Notes: a model not told the origin generated them from the letters alone. A stretch of 64,000 bases of DNA from Dehalococcoidia bacterium (GCA_009841435.1 VXLW01000120.1:18155-82154); one strand, 5' to 3'; counted from the stretch's first letter, positions 27,048-35,412 are shown. Made by a program: numbers and translations.

Positions 27048-28421
27048 ATGACGAGCACAGTAGTTGACCTCTCCGAGGAATCCCCGGAGCGCGCCAAATA
27101 CCGCGCGATCACCCTCCACAACATCGCGGGACTGCCCCAGGCCGAGCGGCTGAGCGACGATCAGCGCTTCGCCATTGACGTGGTGTCCCGCGTGCTGCCG
27201 TTCAAGACGAATAATTATGTCGTGAACGAGCTGATCAACTGGGACGACGTGCCCAACGACCCGATCTTCACGCTGACGTTCCCGCAGCAGAACATGCTGC
27301 GCGACGACCACTTCGACGAGGTGGCGAGGCTGGTCTCGCAGGACGCTTCCCGGGCCGATATCGACGAGGCGGCAAACCGCATTCGCATGACGCTGAACCC
27401 GCATCCCGCGGGGCAGCTCGAGCACAACGTGCCGGTCCTCTACGAGGAGACCGTCGAGGGGTTGCAGCACAAGTACGAGGAGACGGTTCTCCTCTTCCCG
27501 AGCAACGGCCAGACCTGCCATGCGTACTGCACGTTCTGCTTCCGCTGGCCGCAGTTCGTGGGGCTCGACGACCTGAAGTTCGCGACGAAGCAGGCGAACG
27601 GGCTCGTCGCCTACCTGAAAGAGCGGCCGCGCGTGAGCGACGTGCTGATCACCGGAGGCGACCCGATGGTGATGAAGACGCGGCGCTTCAAGCAGTACAT
27701 CGACCCGATCCTGGAAGAGGATCCGCCGAACCTGCGGACAATCCGCATTGGGACGAAGGCGCTGGGTTACTGGCCGTACCGCTTCACGACGGACGACGAC
27801 GCCGAGGAGATGCTGGACATCTTCCGGCGCATCACGGCGACCGGGCGGCACCTCTCGATCATGGCGCACTTCAACCACCCGCGAGAGCTGAGCACGCCGG
27901 CGGTGCGCGAGGCGACGGAGCGCATCCGCGAGACGGGCGCGCAGATCCGGACGCAGTCGCCGATCATGCGGAACATCAACGACAACTCGGACGCGTGGGC
28001 AGAGATGTGGCGCGAGCAGGTGCGGCTCGGAATGATCCCGTACTACATGTTCGTCGCGCGCGACACAGGCGCGAAGCACTTCTTCGAAATCCCGCTGGTG
28101 CGGGCGTGGGAGATCTTCCGCGGCGCGTACAACCAGGTCAGCGGCCTGGCGCGAACGGTGCGCGGGCCGAGCATGTCGGCGGAGCCCGGCAAGGTAGCCG
28201 TGAGCGGTCCGGCGGAGGTCGCCGGCCAGAAGGTGCTCACGCTGAGCTTCCTGCAGGGTCGCGACCCGGACTGGGTCGGGCGCCCATTCTTCGCGCAGTA
28301 CGACGAGTCGGCGACCTGGCTGAACGAGCTTCGGCCCGCCTTCGGCGAGGAGAAGTTCTTCTTCGAGGACGAGCTGGCGCATCGCTACGAGGCAGGCATC
28401 GGCGCCGGTACGGAAGGCTAA
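27048..28421 (+). CDS. KamA-family radical SAM aminomutase (lysine 2,3-aminomutase-like)
   Basis: 457 residues. The radical-SAM cluster motif is CHAYCTFC (C157, C161, C164). 'LITGGDPMV' matches the SAM-binding GGE-like strand of KamA, and the C-terminal region aligns with the PLP site of lysine 2,3-aminomutase around K382 ('AEPGKVAV'). Known KamA enzymes convert L-lysine to beta-lysine, a precursor of the osmolyte N-epsilon-acetyl-beta-lysine. The cluster motif differs from the classic CxxxCRHC, so the substrate may differ. No acetyltransferase (ablB) is adjacent. It sits behind a c-di-AMP riboswitch and ends at a strong terminator, forming a single-gene transcript. Confidence 0.85.
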   Translation: MTSTVVDLSEESPERAKYRAITLHNIAGLPQAERLSDDQRFAIDVVSRVLPFKTNNYVVNELINWDDVPNDPIFTLTFPQQNMLRDDHFDEVARLVSQDASRADIDEAANRIRMTLNPHPAGQLEHNVPVLYEETVEGLQHKYEETVLLFPSNGQTCHAYCTFCFRWPQFVGLDDLKFATKQANGLVAYLKERPRVSDVLITGGDPMVMKTRRFKQYIDPILEEDPPNLRTIRIGTKALGYWPYRFTTDDDAEEMLDIFRRITATGRHLSIMAHFNHPRELSTPAVREATERIRETGAQIRTQSPIMRNINDNSDAWAEMWREQVRLGMIPYYMFVARDTGAKHFFEIPLVRAWEIFRGAYNQVSGLARTVRGPSMSAEPGKVAVSGPAEVAGQKVLTLSFLQGRDPDWVGRPFFAQYDESATWLNELRPAFGEEKFFFEDELAHRYEAGIGAGTEG

Positions 28422-28449
28422 CCAGCCGGCGACTCGGCACAACGCCAGA

Positions 28450-28476
28450 CGGGGCCCGTTCGACGGGCCCCGTTTT
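28450..28476 (+). terminator. Rho-independent terminator after the kamA-like gene
   Basis: CGGGGCCCG (28450-28458), loop TTCGA, CGGGCCCCG (28464-28472) and TTTT. A perfect 9-bp GC stem 29 nt after the stop codon. Confidence 0.9.
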
Positions 28477-28519
28477 CGTGTCCGGAGCAGGCGGACGAAC
28501 GGTGGCCGAGCGGGGCGGC

Positions 28520-28525
28520 TATCCT
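28520..28525 (+). promoter_or_regulatory. -10 element, leaderless start of the SnoaL-like gene
   Basis: TATCCT ends 6 nt before GTG 28532, and there is no ribosome-binding site between. Same layout as at 1337 and 33823. Confidence 0.45.
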
Positions 28526-28531
28526 TTGCGC

Positions 28532-28930
28532 GTGACCGAGCCTGGAACGCACACGGAAGCGGAGCAGGAAGCGCTCCTCGCGAACGAGGGGTTCTACCGT
28601 GCGCTCGGCAACTCCGACATGGGGGCGATGGAGCAGGTCTGGGCGCGCATGGCGCGGGTGACGTGCCTGCACCCCGGCTGGACGCTGCTGACCGGCCGCG
28701 AGGACGTGCTGGAGAGCTGGCGCACGATCCTCTCGAACCCGAACCAGCCGCGCATCGTGGGGGGCGGCGCGAGCGTGAGCGTGCTCGGCGACACGGCGGT
28801 CATCCTCTGCCGGGAGGTGGTCTCGGGCAGCCCCCTCTACGCAACGAACGTGTTCGTGCGCGAGGAGGGGTCGTGGCGGATGACGCACCACCACTCGGGC
28901 CCGGTGATGGTTCCGGGTACGGAGGCGTAG
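28532..28930 (+). CDS. SnoaL/NTF2-like domain protein
   Basis: 132 residues, an NTF2-like alpha+beta barrel: opening helix 'QEALLANEGFYRALGNSDM', 'VTCLHPGWTLLTGREDVLESW' and closing 'SWRMTHHHSGPV'. The family covers small hydrolases, isomerases and ligand-binding proteins; its activity is not predictable. GTG start, chosen because the domain begins there and a -10 box sits 6 nt upstream. It stands alone between the kamA terminator and a convergent crotonase gene. Confidence 0.75.
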   Translation: MTEPGTHTEAEQEALLANEGFYRALGNSDMGAMEQVWARMARVTCLHPGWTLLTGREDVLESWRTILSNPNQPRIVGGGASVSVLGDTAVILCREVVSGSPLYATNVFVREEGSWRMTHHHSGPVMVPGTEA

Positions 28931-28937
28931 GGAGACG

Positions 28938-29006
28938 TAGTGACTAGGGGCTGGTGGCTAGTGGCTCGTCGTTCTCCAGACACCAACCACTAGCCACTCG
29001 TCACTA
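28938..29006. repeat. Imperfect inverted repeat between convergent genes
   Basis: TAGTGAC (28938-28944) pairs with GTCACTA (29000-29006), and TGGCTAGTGG (28955-28964) with CCACTAGCCA (28987-28996), with a 22-nt loop. The arms are built from TAG/GTGG words unlike the surrounding GC-rich coding sequence. The right arm covers the crotonase stop codon. It may be a bidirectional terminator or a dispersed palindromic element. Confidence 0.6.
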
Positions 29007-29855
29007 TGGCCTGAAACCTTCGCGGTTGAAGGGCTCGTCGCGCCAGGCGAGGGCGGCGCGCAGGCCTTCGGCGTTGGAGATGCGTCCGAACTCGCCAGCG
29101 CCGGGACGCATGCGTCCGCTGAGGGCGTGCCACTGGGGACCGGTGTTGAGGGCGGTGCGGATGCCCTGGATCTCGTAGGTCTGATTGATGGCGAGCTTGT
29201 TCGCGGCGAGCAGGTCGGGGGCGATGCTGGAGAGGGCGCGGACTTCCTTCATGACCTCCTCCTCGAGGGAGTCGGCGGGGAAGCTCTTCGCGATCCAGCC
29301 CCACTCGGCGGCTTCCTTGCCGGTCAGGCTGTTGCCGCTGAGCTGGAGGTACTTGGCGCGGCCCATCTGCAGCTTCCAGGGGAAGTAGATGACGTCGGGC
29401 GTGGTCATGCCGCGCATGGGCGGGTAGCCGATCTTGCAGTCGTCGGAGGCGAAGGCGATGTCGCACATCGACATGAGCTCGGAGCCGCCGGCGAGGCAGT
29501 AGCCGTGCACCATGGCGACGACCGGCTTGAGCAGGTCCCAGATGGTCATCCAGTCGCGGACGCAGCTGCGGGCGAAGGGGTCGGTCCAGGTGTCGAAGTG
29601 CTTCTCCGAGACGAGGATGCCAGCGCGAGCGTCGGCAGGCTGGTTGGGGGTGATGTCATAGCCGGCGGAGAAGGCGCGTCCGGCGCCACGCACGAGGATG
29701 ACGGTAACGTCGTCATCGCGTTCGGCGACCTTGAGAGCGTCGACGAACTCGCCGCGGAGGTCGCGGTTGAGGGCGTTCAGCTTCTCCGGGCGGTTGAGGG
29801 TGATCGTGGCGATCTTGTCTTCGGTGGAGTAGAGGATGTTCTCGTACTCGGGCAT
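29004..29855 (-). CDS. Enoyl-CoA hydratase/isomerase (crotonase) family protein
   Basis: 283 residues. Crotonase hallmarks: 'ITLNRPEKLNALN' start, oxyanion-hole region 'GAGRAFSAGYD', and 'AMVHGYCLAGGSELMSMCDIAFAS'. Crotonases hydrate, isomerise or cleave acyl-CoAs; the usual catalytic Glu positions are not both clear, so the reaction is unassigned. GGAGG precedes ATG 29855. It follows a double CoA-transferase on the same strand (35-nt gap), which would supply its CoA thioester. Confidence 0.88.
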   Translation of the reverse strand: MPEYENILYSTEDKIATITLNRPEKLNALNRDLRGEFVDALKVAERDDDVTVILVRGAGRAFSAGYDITPNQPADARAGILVSEKHFDTWTDPFARSCVRDWMTIWDLLKPVVAMVHGYCLAGGSELMSMCDIAFASDDCKIGYPPMRGMTTPDVIYFPWKLQMGRAKYLQLSGNSLTGKEAAEWGWIAKSFPADSLEEEVMKEVRALSSIAPDLLAANKLAINQTYEIQGIRTALNTGPQWHALSGRMRPGAGEFGRISNAEGLRAALAWRDEPFNREGFRP

Positions 29856-29890
29856 GTGGGGCCTCCTGCAGGTTGCGGGATTGTAGGGGG

Positions 29891-32242
29891 TCAGGGCGTG
29901 GTGAGGGGGGCGACGACGAAGGGCGGGGTGGGGACAGCCGGCTCGTCGGCGGTGGCGCCCACTTCGTAGAGGTGCGCGATGGCCTCGGCGTCGAGACCGA
30001 GCAGCTCGCCGAAGACGTAGTCGTTGGCCTCGGCGAAGCGGGGGGCGGGGCTGTGCACGGCCGGCGCCGTCTTCGAGAAGCGCCACATGAAGCCGGGGTA
30101 GGGGTAGACGCCCGTGTCGGGGTGCTCGATATCGATGAAGGAGCCGCGGGCGTGGAAGTGGGGGTCGGCGTGGAGCTGCCAGTTGTGGAGGATGGAGGCG
30201 GCGGGGACGCCCACGGCCTGCAGTTCGCGGACGGCCTCGAAGCGGGTGCGGGGCTTCGTCCAGGCGGCGAGGCGCCCGTCGATCTCCTCGCGGCGGGATA
30301 CGCGGGCGGGGCCGTCGAGCGAGGCGAGGTCGTCAAGGCCCGCGACCTCGCAGAGGGCGCGCCACTGCTCGTCGGTGCGGACGGCGATGGCGACCCAGTC
30401 GTCGCGACCATCGACGGGGTAGGCGCCGGTAGGGGCGTCGGCGGGCTCGATGTTGCCGAGGCGGGGCATCGACCCTCCGTGGTCGTGGACGTGGGCGAAG
30501 GCGGCGACCATGAAGGTCATGGCCGACTCGGTCAGGGCCATGTCGACGTGCGAGCCGCGACCGGTGCGTTCGAGCCGCTCGAGCCCGGCGACGGCGGCGA
30601 TGGCGGCGTGGGCGCCGGCGATCGGGTCGGCAATGAAGGAGCCGGTGCGGTAGGGGCGCTCGTCACCGGGGTAGCCGGTGGTGGAGGCGAGCCCGCTGGC
30701 GGCCTCGATGTTCGAGCCGTAGGCGATCCAGTCGCGGCGGACGCCGGTGGCACCGAAGCCGCTGATCGAGACCATGACGAGCCGCGGGTTGACCTCGGCC
30801 AGCTTCTCGTAGGCGAGGCCGAGGTTGGGCATGACGCGGGCGCTGTTGTTCTCGATGACGACGTCGGCCTTTGCGGCCAGGTCGAGGAAGACCTGCCGTC
30901 CCTCGTCGGTCGCCATGTTGAGAGAGATGTCGCGCTTGTTGCGGTTCATCTCGTTGAAGTAGCCGGAGCGGTTGTAGTGGTACTTGCCGGGGTCGAGGCC
31001 GGGGTAGTGGCTGCCGCGGGTGGCGGGGCGCGTCGCCAGCTCGACTTTGATGACCTCGGCGCCGAGGTCGGCGAGATGGCGGCAGGCGATCGGTCCGGCC
31101 CAGTTGTTCGTGACCTCGATGATGCGCAGGCCTTCGAACGGCGAGGCGGAGGGAGTTCGCTCGCCGGACGGGGGAGGCGGGGCATCGCCGGCGAGGGCGC
31201 GAGCGAGGGTGTCGGGGAGGGCTGGTTCCGACCAGGAGTCGGTCCAGCGGTAGGGGCGGCCGGGCATGGATTTGCCGCGACAGTCGCGGAAGTATTCGCG
31301 GTCGGCGAGGTGGTCGTCGGCGAGGAGCCAGGGGGCGTCGGCCATGTAGACGACGGGCACCCGCAGCGACTGGCCCTTCTCGACGATCTCCATCATGGGG
31401 CGCTGAGCGCACCATTCGCGGGCGATGGCTTCGATCTCCTCGAGGTGGTCACGGCGACCGAGGATGGTCTGGAAGTCCTCGTGGGCGGCGAGGTCGGGAC
31501 GGTCCAGTAGAACGAGGACGTTCTGGTGGACGATGACGTTGAAGAAGTGCACCCAGCCGTCCTTCGCGCGGTAGAGGTCCGAGCCGGTGCGCATGAAGAC
31601 GCGGCCCTCGTGGGTCCAGGCCACGGTGGTGCTCCAGTGGGCACCCAGCATGGCCTCGGCGGCGCTCACCTCGATCTCCTGGCCCTCGCCGGTGCGGCGG
31701 GCGTAGCGCAGGGCCGCAAGCGAGGCGAAGGCGACCTGGAGGCCAGCGTGGAACTGGGCCTGGTGGCCGGGCACGCGCAGGGGCTCGCGCTCGGGGTGGC
31801 CGGCGATCGACCAGTAGCCGCCGAGCGCGTAGTCGGTCAGCTCGTCGCCCGCCCAGCGGGCGTAGGGACCGCTGCGGCCGAAGTGGTCGGCGTTGGCGAC
31901 GACGATCGCGGGGTTGGCGGGACGGAGGAGCTCGAAGAGCGCGTCCTGCTCGAGCTCGGGAAGGGAGAAGTCGGTGAGGACGAGGTCGAAGTGGGGGGCG
32001 AGGGCGGGTAGGGCGGCGAGGAGGGCGTCGCGGTCGAGGCGGTCGTCGTGGAGCTCGACGCCGTCCTCGAAATAGGCGTAGACGAGGTCGCTGGGGGGCC
32101 AGTCGCCGGGACGGGGGTCGGTCCAGCGCCACCAGGTGCATTGCGCGCCGAGGTCGGCGAGGAGGCGGGTGGCGTAGGCCCCGGCGACGCCGCGGGCGAG
32201 GTTGAGCACGCGGAAGTCGAGGGGGGCGGTCCCGTCGGGCAT
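29891..32242 (-). CDS. Double-length CaiB/BaiF family III CoA-transferase
   Basis: 783 residues: two family III CoA-transferase domains fused head to tail (about 1-370 and 385-783). The second half is canonical: 'LRIIEVTNNWAGPIACRHLADLGAEVIKVE', 'DVVIENN', and the Asp-containing 'TGSFIADPIAGAHAAIAA'. In the first half the GAEVIKVE strand is replaced by 'GAQCTWWRW' and the CoA-binding features look eroded. Such enzymes move CoA between carboxylic acids. Start ATG 32242 is preferred over GTG 32251 because TAGAGT lies 7 nt upstream of it. Substrate unknown. Confidence 0.85.
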   Translation of the reverse strand: MPDGTAPLDFRVLNLARGVAGAYATRLLADLGAQCTWWRWTDPRPGDWPPSDLVYAYFEDGVELHDDRLDRDALLAALPALAPHFDLVLTDFSLPELEQDALFELLRPANPAIVVANADHFGRSGPYARWAGDELTDYALGGYWSIAGHPEREPLRVPGHQAQFHAGLQVAFASLAALRYARRTGEGQEIEVSAAEAMLGAHWSTTVAWTHEGRVFMRTGSDLYRAKDGWVHFFNVIVHQNVLVLLDRPDLAAHEDFQTILGRRDHLEEIEAIAREWCAQRPMMEIVEKGQSLRVPVVYMADAPWLLADDHLADREYFRDCRGKSMPGRPYRWTDSWSEPALPDTLARALAGDAPPPPSGERTPSASPFEGLRIIEVTNNWAGPIACRHLADLGAEVIKVELATRPATRGSHYPGLDPGKYHYNRSGYFNEMNRNKRDISLNMATDEGRQVFLDLAAKADVVIENNSARVMPNLGLAYEKLAEVNPRLVMVSISGFGATGVRRDWIAYGSNIEAASGLASTTGYPGDERPYRTGSFIADPIAGAHAAIAAVAGLERLERTGRGSHVDMALTESAMTFMVAAFAHVHDHGGSMPRLGNIEPADAPTGAYPVDGRDDWVAIAVRTDEQWRALCEVAGLDDLASLDGPARVSRREEIDGRLAAWTKPRTRFEAVRELQAVGVPAASILHNWQLHADPHFHARGSFIDIEHPDTGVYPYPGFMWRFSKTAPAVHSPAPRFAEANDYVFGELLGLDAEAIAHLYEVGATADEPAVPTPPFVVAPLTTP

Positions 32243-32249
32243 GCGGGGC

Positions 32250-32255
32250 ACTCTA
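32250..32255 (-). promoter_or_regulatory. -10 element, leaderless start of the double CoA-transferase
   Basis: On the minus strand TAGAGT ends 7 nt before ATG 32242, preceded directly by TG. No ribosome-binding site is present. Confidence 0.4.
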
Positions 32256-32286
32256 CAACGCCGGGCGGTGGTGAGGCGGAGCGGGG

Positions 32287-33219
32287 CTACTCGTGGACGA
32301 CGGGGGGCTTGGGGCTGCGGTCCCAGTGCAGGCGGAAGACATCAGGGCGGCTGTAGTGGCCGACGCCATCGATCCAGCGCTTCGCCTCGACGAGGTCGGC
32401 GGGGTCGATTTCGGCGTAGAGGATGATCTCGTCGTCGTAGACAGGTCCGGCCAGGTACTTCCCGCCGGGGGCGATGATGGCGCTGCCGCCGTTCATCTCC
32501 CACATGCGGGGGTGCTCGGCGAAGGGCGTCCCGGGCGGGAGACGTTCGGCGGACATGATCTCGCGGGCGACGACGACAGCGCAGGCGTTCTCGACAGCGA
32601 GCATGCGGGTAGCGGCGTCGACGTTCGCGTGGAGGGAGGGATAGCCGGGCCAGACGGAGGCGTGGGCCTGCACACCGAGGCCGGCGAGGGCGTAGCGGGC
32701 TGGCGCCATGAAGTGCTCGTAGCAAATGAGGCCGCTGAGGCGGCCGGCGGGCGTGTCGTAGGCGTCGAGGTCGGAGCCGTCGCCCATGCCCCATACGGTG
32801 CGCTCGGAGAGGGTGGGGACGAGCTTGCGGTGGCTCCCGAGGAGGGCGCCGTCGGGACCGAAGTAGCAGAGGGTGTTGTAGAGCGTGCCCCCCGCACGTT
32901 CCGTCACGCCGATGACGACGGTCGCGTTCGCGCGCTTCGCGGCCTGCCCGAGGGCCTCGGTCTCGAGGCCGGGAATCTCGACGCTGTTCTCAGTCAGCTT
33001 TCGGAAGAGGTCGCGGACGGCGCGATTGGGTCGCTGCTCGGTGCACCAGTACGGGTAGCCGGGCAGCCACGCCTCGGGCAGGACGATGAGGGTGACGCCC
33101 TCGCGCGAGGCTTCGTCGATGGCGTCGACGGCGCGCCTAACACCGGCCTGCAGATCGCCGAACGTGGGCGCCCACTGCACGGCGGCGGCGACGTAGGGGC
33201 CGGGGAGTGCGGAGGGCAT
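32287..33219 (-). CDS. Nitrilase / carbon-nitrogen hydrolase
   Basis: 310 residues with the Glu-Lys-Cys triad: Glu in 'IVLPEAWLPGYP', Lys in 'GSHRKLVPT', Cys166 in 'GLICYEHFM'. The 'LPEAWLPGYPYW' stretch is typical of true nitrilases, which convert nitriles to acids and ammonia. The common CWEN around the nucleophile reads CYEH here. Start ATG 33219 fits the domain and the -10 box upstream; the frame extends 16 codons further. It lies 44 nt from the double CoA-transferase on the same strand. Confidence 0.9.
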   Translation of the reverse strand: MPSALPGPYVAAAVQWAPTFGDLQAGVRRAVDAIDEASREGVTLIVLPEAWLPGYPYWCTEQRPNRAVRDLFRKLTENSVEIPGLETEALGQAAKRANATVVIGVTERAGGTLYNTLCYFGPDGALLGSHRKLVPTLSERTVWGMGDGSDLDAYDTPAGRLSGLICYEHFMAPARYALAGLGVQAHASVWPGYPSLHANVDAATRMLAVENACAVVVAREIMSAERLPPGTPFAEHPRMWEMNGGSAIIAPGGKYLAGPVYDDEIILYAEIDPADLVEAKRWIDGVGHYSRPDVFRLHWDRSPKPPVVHE

Positions 33220-33226
33220 GGGATCA

Positions 33227-33232
33227 ACTGTA
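33227..33232 (-). promoter_or_regulatory. -10 element, leaderless start of the nitrilase gene
   Basis: Minus-strand TACAGT ends 7 nt before ATG 33219, with TG directly before it and no ribosome-binding site. Confidence 0.45.
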
Positions 33233-33316
33233 CAGGGCACCAGAGAGGGGCACCTCAACAGACACACAATATTCCCTTACACTAATGGTTGTGGATCCTT
33301 CGAGCTGGTGGTCTGA

Positions 33317-33547
33317 GTGAGGCGGTTCACCCGGCACGCCCGCCAGCGCATGCGCGAGCGGCGTGTTTCCGAGGAGGCGGTTGATGCGGTTCTGGCCAGC
33401 TATCACACTAGTCGTCCAGCGAGCCGTCGCCCGGGAGCAAGGCCAGCCGTGATCTACGTTGGGATATGGCAGAACCGCACACTCCGCGTGTACGTTCGGC
33501 GGGATGCCAGCCCGCCGGTCGTTACGACAGTGGCATGGGAGGACTAG
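33317..33547 (+). CDS. DUF4258-like protein (putative RelE-fold toxin)
   Basis: 76 residues: 'RFTRHARQRMRERRVSEEAVDAVLA' is the classic opening of DUF4258 proteins, followed by beta strands 'AVIYVGIW', 'LRVYVRR' and 'VVTTVAWED'. The fold is related to RelE/ParE toxins. It abuts a DUF2283 gene, a pairing seen repeatedly in bacteria and thought to be toxin-antitoxin-like. GTG start; TACACT at 33278-33283 in a locally AT-rich stretch is a possible -10. Confidence 0.8.
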   Translation: MRRFTRHARQRMRERRVSEEAVDAVLASYHTSRPASRRPGARPAVIYVGIWQNRTLRVYVRRDASPPVVTTVAWED

Positions 33548-33793
33548 ATGCCCGCCGCTACCTACGACCCCGAGGCCGACATCCTCTACGTACGGCTCCT
33601 GGATGACGAGGCGGTCGAACGGCAGACGTACCTCGACGACGCCCGCATCATCGACCACTCGGCCGACGGCTCTGTGATTGGCGTCGAGTTCGTCGGCGCA
33701 AGCGACGGCATTGAGCTTGGTGACGTGCCCTTCGCCCAGCAGATCGAAGAGCTGATCGGGGGGAGCGGGCACTCGTTCCGCATCCTCGTTTAG
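33548..33793 (+). CDS. DUF2283 protein (putative antitoxin partner)
   Basis: 81 residues with the DUF2283 signature 'TYDPEADILYVRLLDDEAVE', then 'IIDHSADGSVIGVEFVGAS'. It starts on the base after the DUF4258 stop, so the two are translated together. In such pairs DUF2283 is the presumed antitoxin. No DNA-binding motif is visible. Confidence 0.85.
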   Translation: MPAATYDPEADILYVRLLDDEAVERQTYLDDARIIDHSADGSVIGVEFVGASDGIELGDVPFAQQIEELIGGSGHSFRILV

Positions 33794-33819
33794 TGCCAAC
33801 GCCCCTGTTCCAGGCGGGC

Positions 33820-33828
33820 TGATAGACT
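33820..33828 (+). promoter_or_regulatory. Extended -10 promoter, leaderless start of cinA
   Basis: TGA plus TAGACT (33823-33828) ends 7 nt before GTG 33836. No ribosome-binding site. Confidence 0.45.
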
Positions 33829-33835
33829 CGCGCGC

Positions 33836-35029
33836 GTGAAGGCGGAGATTGTCGCGATCGGCACCGAGATCCTGCTTGGCGAGATCGTCGACACGAACAG
33901 CGCCTGGATCGCCCAGCATCTCCCCGCCCTCGGTATCGACCTGAACCACACGAGCGTCGTGGGGGACAACCTCGATCGCGTGACGGGGACGCTGCGGCGC
34001 GCCTGGGAGCGCTCGGACCTCGTGGTCACGACAGGAGGGCTCGGTCCGACCGAGGACGACCTGACGCGCGAGTCGATCGCCAACCTGCTGGGCGAGGAGC
34101 CGCACGTCGTGCCCGAGCTGGAGGAGCGCCTGCGGTCGTTCTTCTCGCGGCGGGGCATCGAGATGCCGGAGACGAACATCAAGCAGGCGTGGCTCATCCC
34201 GAGCGCGCGCGTCATCGACAACCCGCGCGGGACGGCGCCGGGCTGGTGGACCGAGCGGGACGGCCGCGTGATCGTCTCGATGCCGGGCGTTCCCCCCGAG
34301 ATGGAGCGGATGTGGACCCACGAGGTTTCGCCGCAGCTTGAGGGGCGCTCGGGGTCGGTACTGGTAACACGCACGCTGAAGACGGCCGGCCTCGGTGAGG
34401 GGACGGTCGACGAGATGGCGCGACCGGTGTTCGACATGCCCGGGATCGGCGTGGGGACCTACGCGCGCGCAGACGGCGTGCACCTGCGCATCGGCGCGAA
34501 GGCGGCGACGCGCGAGGAGGCGCAGCAGCTCATCGAGCCGGTCGAGCGGGAGCTGGACGCCATCTTCGGAAACGCCATCTGGGGTCGCGACGAGGACACG
34601 CTCGAGGGGTTCATCGCACGGACGCTGCGAGAGCGCGGCCAGACCGTCGGCGCGTTGGAGACGGCGACCGGCGGTCTGCTTGCGAGCACGCTCAGCGACG
34701 CGCCCGAGGCGGGCGGCTCGTTCGCCGGAGGGCTCGTCTCGCCGCGCTCGGCGGAGGAGTTCGCGGACGTCTCGGCGGAGACGGCGCAGGCGATGGCCGG
34801 CGCCGCCCGCGAGCGACTGGGAAGCGACTACGGGGTCGGCATCACGGCCTCGCTCGAAGGCGACGCAACCGTCGAGCAGCCGGGCACGTTCTTTGTGGCG
34901 GTCGCGAGCCCGTCCGGGGGCCGGCGCTCGATGAAGATGGTCATGGCACAGGGGCGCGCGGCGACCAAGCGGCGCGCCATCACCACAGCATTGATGCTGC
35001 TGCGAACCAGCATCCTGGAAGGGGAGTAA
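33836..35029 (+). CDS. cinA: CinA-like protein (MoCF domain plus degenerate amidase domain)
   Basis: 397 residues. The N-terminal MoCF/COG1058 domain (~1-170) is well kept: 'AIGTEILLGEIVDTNSAWIAQ', 'VVTTGGLGPTEDDLT', 'MPGVPPEM'. It may act as an ADP-ribose-type pyrophosphatase. The C-terminal domain (~255-395) corresponds to NMN deamidase PncC, but the usual ESCTGG reads ETATGG and the usual tyrosine/lysine segment (YSNEAK) reads 'LVSPRSAEEF'. The deamidase half may be inactive or altered. GTG start. Confidence 0.85.
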   Translation: MKAEIVAIGTEILLGEIVDTNSAWIAQHLPALGIDLNHTSVVGDNLDRVTGTLRRAWERSDLVVTTGGLGPTEDDLTRESIANLLGEEPHVVPELEERLRSFFSRRGIEMPETNIKQAWLIPSARVIDNPRGTAPGWWTERDGRVIVSMPGVPPEMERMWTHEVSPQLEGRSGSVLVTRTLKTAGLGEGTVDEMARPVFDMPGIGVGTYARADGVHLRIGAKAATREEAQQLIEPVERELDAIFGNAIWGRDEDTLEGFIARTLRERGQTVGALETATGGLLASTLSDAPEAGGSFAGGLVSPRSAEEFADVSAETAQAMAGAARERLGSDYGVGITASLEGDATVEQPGTFFVAVASPSGGRRSMKMVMAQGRAATKRRAITTALMLLRTSILEGE

Positions 35030-35034
35030 CCAAG

Positions 35035-35412
35035 ATGAACAACGCCGAGATCGTGCGGAACTTCTGTGCGGAGTGGGACGCGCCCGCTCCCGACGGGGAC
35101 ACGCTCGCCTCGTACTTCACCGAGGACGCGTTCTACCACAACATCCCGATGGACCCGATCAGCGGGCGCGACAACATCCGCAACGCGCTCGGGGGCATGG
35201 CCGGGACGATGGTGAGCAAGGGCTGGGACGTACTCAACATCGTGGCCGACGGCAACGTCGTGATGACGGAGCGCGTCGACAAGTTCGACGCAGGCGGGAA
35301 CGAGGTCGCGCTGCCCGTGATGGGCGTGTTCGAGCTGCGGGACGGGAAGATCGCGTCCTGGCGCGACTACTTCGACCTGGGAACGTTCCAGACGCAGATG
35401 GCGGGCGGCTAG
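35035..35412 (+). CDS. Limonene-1,2-epoxide hydrolase-like protein
   Basis: 125 residues, NTF2-like fold of the LEH family. The Asp-Arg-Asp catalytic triad of that family appears present: 'MTERVDKF' (Arg, Asp) and 'ASWRDYFD' (Arg, Asp). Such enzymes open epoxides in one step. ATG 35035 with GGGGAG upstream, 5 nt after cinA. Its stop shares CTAG with the convergent HAD gene. Confidence 0.8.
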   Translation: MNNAEIVRNFCAEWDAPAPDGDTLASYFTEDAFYHNIPMDPISGRDNIRNALGGMAGTMVSKGWDVLNIVADGNVVMTERVDKFDAGGNEVALPVMGVFELRDGKIASWRDYFDLGTFQTQMAGG

